Shown here: positions 57,900 to 64,000 of the stretch, in pieces
How the letters are laid out: every line of letters starts with the position of its first letter
How positions within the stretch are numbered: the stretch's first letter is position 1
Translations under genes and position numbers: made by a program
Assembly (NCBI GenBank): GCA_019137255.1
Contig: WPDH01000300.1
Span: forward strand, 1-64,000
Direction of reading: 5' to 3'
Length of the DNA: 64,000 nt
DNA from: Corinectria fuckeliana
Taxonomy: Eukaryota; Ascomycota; Sordariomycetes; Hypocreales; Nectriaceae
The notes under the pieces: generated by a model
Database searches by the model: none
The model's input: the letters and a program-made list of their open reading frames with translations, nothing else
What the model was told of the DNA's origin: nothing

Positions 57900-60800
57900 T
57901 ATATCTTAATATTATTCTAATTTCTAAGCTCTTAATTCTATAAGTCTAAAATTAAAGATAAAAACACTAAAAACCTTTACCTTTATAACTAAGAAAAAGA
58001 AGAAAAATAACTAGATAATATCTTTATAACTAGTAACTATAATTCTACTTAGGAATACCTAACTAACTAATTAAATAACCCTAATATTATTATATTTATT
58101 CTAGTAAATCTAATAATATTATATATACTAGAAAGCTTTATAGTAATATAAGCTTACTATCTTATATATAAAATAATAAAGCTAGAATATTACTAAGTGT
58201 GATTATTAATTAGGTTCTTTCTGTTAATTAATAAGAGTAATAAGCTTAAAACCTAAAAGTAATAGTTAATATAGTATCTTACTATTAAGTTTACACTTAA
58301 AGCTATAAGCTAGACTACTAGCTTTATACTTAACTCTTATAGTAAAGCTTAGCTTTTATCTAAGATCTTTTAGTCTACTAGAGGTAATACCTATCTGTTA
58401 ATTAAATATTATAAGGCTAGCTTTAACACTTTTATTATTCTTATTAAATAATATAGTAAAACTAAATAATATTAATAAGATTAATTATATAACTAGCTTA
58501 TTACTCTTAAATATACTAGCTACTATAATACTACTTATTATATTAACTAATTCTATTAACTTTTATTATAATTTAAGAATATAAGTAATACTCTTAATAA
58601 TAAGTAATTTTAATACTTCTTTTTTAATTTAATTTAACTATAATTTAACAAATAGGTTAAACCTTACTAATAATATATCTAATTTAATACTCTTAAGCTT
58701 AAGGCTAAGAAAGTTATAGATAGCTTCTTAGTTAGCTATTAAGATCTTATTAATAATAATTAATAATATTATAATAGTATAGCTAACCTAAATAAGAAGA
58801 AAGATAAGCCTAAGACTAATAAGATTAGTAAGAAGAATAATAATAATAAGTCTAACTTCTAGAAGAATAAAAAGAATAAGAGTATTACTACTCTTACTAC
58901 TAAGAAGATTACTAAATATAAAAAAAAGAACCCTAACTAGGGTAAGACTTATAATAATTATAGAAAAAAGAATTATACTTATAAGAATTATTATAAACTT
59001 AATAGCTATTTAAACAGAAATAAGAACACTAAGAAGGGTAATTTCTAACAGAGTTATTTTATATTTAATACTTTTATAACTACTATTAATCTAACTGTTT
59101 AATAGTTTGCTTTAATAAATACTTATATAATCTTACCTGCTTTTAATTTTTAGCAGGTATAATATAATAATCTTATCTAGTCTTATTATAATACTAAGAT
59201 AATTAACTCTACCTGTAATAATCTAAGAGAGTATAAAAATTAACTAGACAGTTAATTATTTTCTAGATTAATTACTATATAGGAATTAAATCCTATTATT
59301 ACCACCTTAAAGATATTAATAGTACTCTAGTTAATAAGTTCCTAATCTAATTATATATATAATAGATAGCTTTAAGACTTTAAAGCTAATATTTATACTA
59401 TTAATAATAAGAAATAGTATAAGAATAATAAGTATAAAATTATTTTATATACTTATCTTATTATAACTAGTAGAGGACTAGTCTACCTAACTTATATTAG
59501 TATAGCTTCTTTTTAGATTAAGATAAAAAGTGTTATCACCTAAGTTACCTTATTAAAAGTCCTACTTATTAAGATATTTCTAATTAATATCTTTTCTAGT
59601 CTTTAAATATACTAAAATTATAAATACCTAATTAAAAATAAGTTATTTAATAGTAGTAAGACCTATTTTATAAAGTTAATACTATAAATTAGCAGCTTCT
59701 TTTTTTATATAGTTAGAACTCTATATAAATATAAGCCTAATAGAGCTATAATAGCTATAACTACCTAACTTAAAGATTTTTAACTCTAGTATTAGCAACT
59801 TACTTATACTAGCTATAATAATATTACTTAAATAATTAAGTATACTATTAGCAGCCTAGATTAGGTTAAGTCACCTAAAGATTACACTTACACTCTATAT
59901 AAGCTTACTAAAAGCTTATAATTTACTCTTAAGATTTAATACCTATAAGTATACTATACTCTTAACTAGATCTTTATTAATATTTATTTTATTATAATAC
60001 TAATATTTAAAAATAAGAAGTGTTTTACTCTTATTACTAATAATAAGTTATAATTCTACACTCTTAATATATTAATAGGACCTTTTAGAGCTAGACTAGC
60101 TATAGTCTAATAACTTAAGTTTTTTAAGTATACTACCTAAAACACTATTACTAAGATTTAAGTTAATAAAAGTACTAAGTTTAAAAAGATCTCTTTTTAG
60201 CTTTATCTAGATAAGTATAAGATTAAATATACTCTTATTCCTAGCTAATACTATAAACAGGTAGGCTTAGCTAAAAGAGCTAATTATATTATTCTAGACC
60301 TTATATATTTAATTATAGTTAATATACTAAATATACTTATTAGCTATTAAAGAGAAATTACTAATACTACTATAGTTATTACTAATATTATTATATCCTA
60401 ATATAATACTAATAAAAAGACTATTTAGTTAATACTATATAAGATCTTTTAGAATAATATTAGACCTAAAGCTAATAACTAACCTAATATTATATATTTT
60501 TATATTTTAAGATCTTAAGTTTTTATTTATATTAAACTTAAAAACTAAAAAAAGAGAAATAAGCTTATAGCTTATATATAAGAAGGTATTCTTATTAGTT
60601 ATAAAAGTAAATATATTTATTATATTTAGAATCTAGTTAAATATAAAGTTATATTAAGCGCTTATATTATTATTTATAAGATTTTATCACTTTATAATAT
60701 ATCTGTTTACTCTTAATTAGAAGGAGTATTTAAGAAAAGAGCTAAGTAATTTAATAATATAATAAAATCTTTTAATATTAAATAACAGCTTATATAAGAC

Positions 60801-62600
60801 TCTTAATCTGTTTAGTAAGCTCTTATATAAATAGATATAAGTTAATAGATTACTATAATTTATGCTAAAATTTATTAGCAAATTTAATTTAGTATTCTTT
60901 CTTTTATTTTATATAATAAAGTCCTAAAAGAAGCTAATATTATCTAAGCTATTTAGGTTTTTTATTATAAGTATAATTAATTTAGTAAAGTTATTTAATA
61001 TAAAGCTTATATTTATACTTATAGAGATTACTAATACTATAATATTAACTATAAAGAAACAGCTGCTTTAACTATTAGGTCTATATCTTAGAGAGTTATC
61101 TTTACTCTTAGTGTTTAGAAAAAGATAGTAATCACACAGGCTGATATTATTACTACTTACCTTTATAGTAATCTTAATAAAAAGATTTATATAGAGTAGT
61201 TTAATATGCTTAGTTAATTTATAATTAATAACCTAGATTAAGCTTAATAATTAAAATAGACTAAAAACTTAGTTATCCTTCTTAATTACCTACTTTACAG
61301 ACTTAAGTAAGCTAGCTAATAATAGTAATAGCTTTTTTATAAGTAGGTAAAAAAGGTTAGATTTAATTAGCTTAAATTAGATTTCTTAGTTTACTTCTAG
61401 CCTAATAATAGTATAATTATTATAGCTTATATAAATAATATTCTTATTATAAGAGAGACTAAGTAATATATAAAAAATATAATTAAAGGTATTTTAAAAG
61501 ACCTTCTTATTACTAACTATAGTTTTTTATTATATTTTCTTAGTATTATAATTATTTATAATAAGAATATTATTAATTTAATATAATAAACTTATATTAA
61601 AGATACTCTTAAAGAGTTTAGTATACTTAACTATAAGTTAGTTATAATACCTATTAAACCTAGGCAAAAAAAATATATATTTAAGTTTATAAATATTTAT
61701 AATAAGAAGATCTAATAGAAATATATAAAGCTAATAAGTAAAATTAACTATACTATAATTTAGACTTAACCTAATATTATATACCCTTTTTTCTTTTAGT
61801 CTTAGTATATATAGAACCTAATACTAGACTAATTATACTATACTAAATATATACTTTATTACTTTAATAGATATAAAGATCTTAGTCTTTTTATAAAGAG
61901 ATAAATAAAATAGATATTTAGAAATAAATTTAACTTTTATACCTAATATAATACTAACTTTATAAGTAACCTTAATAAAGTAAAATCTACTTTTAGATAT
62001 ATTATCTTTATATATAAATCTCTAATCACTTAAAGTAGTAAACTTTAAACTAAAATCACCTAATTAACTACTAAAGCTAAATACTATATAATATTATAAT
62101 ATATAACTAAAGTCTAGTAGCTTTAAAGCTTTCTAAAAGAACTAAAAAAGCTAATTAAAAGCCTTATTACTATCTTAACTAATAGCTAAGATATATTTAG
62201 CCTAATATATAATTTAAAATATAAGATAAGAACTAAGTATATTATAATTAACTTTTATTATATATATAATAAGATTTAATAAGACTAAATTAAGTTAGAA
62301 TATCACCTAATAAATAAGATAGTTATAAATAGATTAATAAAGCTATTAAATAAGACTTTATATTAGAAGTTTATTAAGCTCTTAAACATATAAAAAGTTA
62401 ACCTTTATATAGCTTAAATAAGCTAAGTCTTTATAGTTATAAAAAAGCTTTTATAATTATTTCTATTTCTATTATTTTACTATATATAAATAAATATAAC
62501 TTATATTATAGTATAAAAATTATTATAAATACTATTTACTAATACTAATTAACTTAATTAGATAATTAATTAAAGAAATTAGAAAGATTAAAAAAAAATA
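57900..62600 (+). pseudogene. Degenerate gag-pol of the copia element
   Basis: Ends are approximate. At 58950-58991 four codons stand at CX2CX4HX4C spacing, but all are TAT (Tyr), as expected when TGT and CAC/CAT are converted by RIP; the preceding 150 bp are lysine-rich, as in a gag C terminus. At 61137-61196 the frame reads QADIITTYLYSNLNKKIYIE and then TAG, matching the copia reverse-transcriptase block before the catalytic region. At 61946-62095 the frame matches the copia RNase H block, ending in TTKAKYY where the family has TTEAEY. Numerous stops (CAG or CAA to TAG or TAA) interrupt every frame. Confidence 0.85.
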
Positions 62601-62640
62601 AGTTATTATATTAGTATTAGTTACTAGGTTTATAAGAGAG

Positions 62641-62846
62641 TATTAGATATATAATATTATCTTATATAGTAGATAACTAAGTAAGATATATAACTATCAG
62701 TCTATAGTATCACATATAGTGTTATATAACTAGTTTCCCACGTATATCATATCAGGGAGTTCTCCCTTAAGATGTTATTAATTAAGGATTTATATTATCA
62801 CATTTGCCAACCTGTCTTTAATCTCTGCAGATTCAATTGTCTCATT
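62641..62846 (+). repeat. 3' LTR (first half RIP-mutated, second half clean)
   Basis: 206 bp, same length as the 5' LTR. The mutation pattern is the mirror image of that copy: A or T at 21 sites up to offset 87, then G or C kept at 16 sites from offset 98 to the end. Confidence 0.9.
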
Positions 62847-62851
62847 GCCAA
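62847..62851 (+). repeat. Target-site duplication, right copy
   Basis: GCCAA, identical to 56772-56776, follows the last base shared by the two LTRs. Confidence 0.85.
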
Positions 62852-64000
62852 GTTCCAGGGTAGGGAGCTTGGTTTGGGGGGCTGTCTTCTGCTTGCAGCC
62901 AGCCCCTCCTGTGTCACTGGTGTCCATCTGTGTGCTCCCACGTCCTCAGGCTGTACAGACAACTCTCTAGGTAGTGGTTTGTATGAATATTGGTAGGTTG
63001 CTGGCACGATGGCACACTAGATAATATGTGCTACGCGACTCTGTTGGCAACATCTTCCCGTGTTAAAGCATTTACGTACTAGATTTGAAAGACCTGACTT
63101 ACCCACGCCGCAACTCTTGCGAAAAAAGGGACACTCAACACATACAATGCCGCCTCTTCAAGCGCAACAAACCACGACGGTTGTCGCCAAGGTAGAACTG
63201 CCTGCCTGCACCTCCTCCCAACATCCGCGAAGCCGCCGAGACTCCGACTCCATCGAACATTCTCGCCATCGCCACCCTGCGATGCGTAACACTTCCCGAT
63301 AGAAAGCAGAGCTACGTGCTTACACAGCTCTGCTAACCAGCAGTCCTGCTGTACAGCATCTGCACGCTGTTACCCGTTCCTCCCTACGCACGGGCGCTCC
63401 GTCCTCCCCGTGCCACCGAGGCGTCAACCCGAGCCTGCACGTCGACCCCGATAGAGCGGTCTCTGTGCTTCGTCGAGGGGCGCGAACGCATGCGCGTGCC
63501 CGAGTCGGTGAAATGCCGTCGTCCCGCACCGGTGCGGGTAGTTGCGTCTCCTGGGAATCGCCGTTCCGGGAGAGCTGCAGAGGGAGATGAGAAAGGTTAC
63601 GCGATGGTGAGAAGAGAGAGAAATGAATGTGTGCTCGGGGAAAGGCGAAGACGTGTCAAGTTCCACATAGGCGTAAGGTTACATGAGAGGTGCATATGGT
63701 TGATGGGAACTGCTAGTAAACAATGGAGGCTCTCACGGGCTGCAATGGACATGCTCGATATGAGGCTTATAAGTTAGATGGATAGAGGGCAAACGACGTG
63801 AGGCCTCAATGACGGCTTGCCTTTAGCATGTAATCTTCTCCTCGTCGAGACTAAGGACCGTATAAAGTGGACTGACCAGAAGACACCGGTTGATAACAAC
63901 AGACCTGAAAATATAAACCAACTTGAATAGTCTTACAATTCGCAACTGAACGCAAATCCTGGGGATACGGCATTGTCTCAACTGCTTCATCTCTCGATAC
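62852..64000. other. Flank beyond the retrotransposon, no gene seen
   Basis: G+C content returns to normal immediately after the LTR, so RIP has not spread outward. Short frames (63060-63302, 63424-63666, 63490-63777) overlap one another and match nothing I know. The window may end inside the promoter of a gene that starts further right. Confidence 0.5.

Larger units (their letters stand above)
56777..62846 (+). mobile_element. Ty1/copia-type LTR retrotransposon, RIP-degraded
   Basis: A 6070-bp element with two 206-bp LTRs (56777-56982 and 62641-62846) and a GCCAA target duplication. The interior is extremely A/T-rich, nearly without CpA/TpG and rich in TpA, the signature of repeat-induced point mutation. 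Despite this, translated relics are readable on the plus strand in copia order: a zinc knuckle near 58950, reverse transcriptase near 61137 and RNase H near 61946. The 2.2 kb between zinc knuckle and reverse transcriptase leaves room for protease and integrase, as in copia but not gypsy elements. No reading frame is open, so the element cannot move on its own. Confidence 0.93.

Noticed and set aside
56777..62846. A/T-rich block as a centromere fragment or mitochondrial insertion
   Set aside because: Exact 206-bp LTRs, a 5-bp target duplication and copia relics in the right order identify a retrotransposon; mutation bias explains the composition.
56777..62846. Ty3/gypsy assignment of the element
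   Set aside because: Reverse transcriptase lies 2.2 kb after the zinc knuckle and RNase H shortly before the 3' LTR, leaving integrase before reverse transcriptase; the readable blocks match copia.
1..64000. tRNA, rRNA or CRISPR features
   Set aside because: I looked for GGTTCGA-type B boxes with a matching acceptor stem and found none convincing; no CRISPR-like regular array occurs, as expected for a fungus.

Overview
The window is nuclear DNA of a filamentous ascomycete (Pezizomycotina, most likely Sordariomycetes). The evidence is GT-AG introns of 50-120 bp with TACTAAT/CTAAC-type branch sites, long serine/proline-rich disordered regions in proteins, a hybrid histidine kinase of fungal layout, an Ecl1-type zinc protein, and a retrotransposon whose C:G pairs have been converted to T:A in the manner of repeat-induced point mutation (RIP). 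The species cannot be named from sequence alone.

Layout. Positions 1-4076 hold no gene I can support. From 4 to 15 kb there are four genes: an ankyrin-DIL protein (minus), allantoicase (minus), a cytochrome b561-like membrane protein (plus) and a secreted M13 (neprilysin-like) peptidase homologue whose active site is degraded (plus). A roughly 4 kb gap leads to a 2081-residue hybrid histidine kinase (plus, 18.7-25.0 kb). From 26 to 36 kb follow a Det1-like histidine phosphatase (minus), a PRKRIP1/DUF1168 splicing-associated protein (plus), the chaperonin subunit CCT3 (minus, convergent with PRKRIP1) and an unrecognised protein ending in a Gln/Gly/Phe hexapeptide repeat (minus). From 36 to 56.8 kb the only convincing gene is a small Ecl1-like protein at 45 kb. 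From 56,777 to 62,846 lies a complete Ty1/copia-type LTR retrotransposon with 206-bp LTRs and a 5-bp target duplication. The last 1.1 kb holds nothing identifiable.

The genes do not form a pathway cluster. They are ordinary, independently transcribed fungal genes: purine nitrogen salvage, two-component signalling, protein folding, splicing and phosphate-ester hydrolysis. Exon structures were built by hand from splice motifs and codon phase; every internal junction given keeps the frame.

Most notable observation. The two LTRs differ at 37 positions, and all 37 are G:C to A:T changes. The mutated partner switches once, at the same LTR offset (87-98). The outer halves are unmutated and together equal one intact solo LTR, while the mutated segment is exactly one LTR-plus-interior unit long. 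This suggests a RIP-degraded element entered a clean solo LTR by homologous recombination or break repair. Also of interest are an M13 pseudopeptidase with HExxH changed to QExxH, a tandem pseudo-receiver in the histidine kinase, and the 18-bp-periodic coding repeat.
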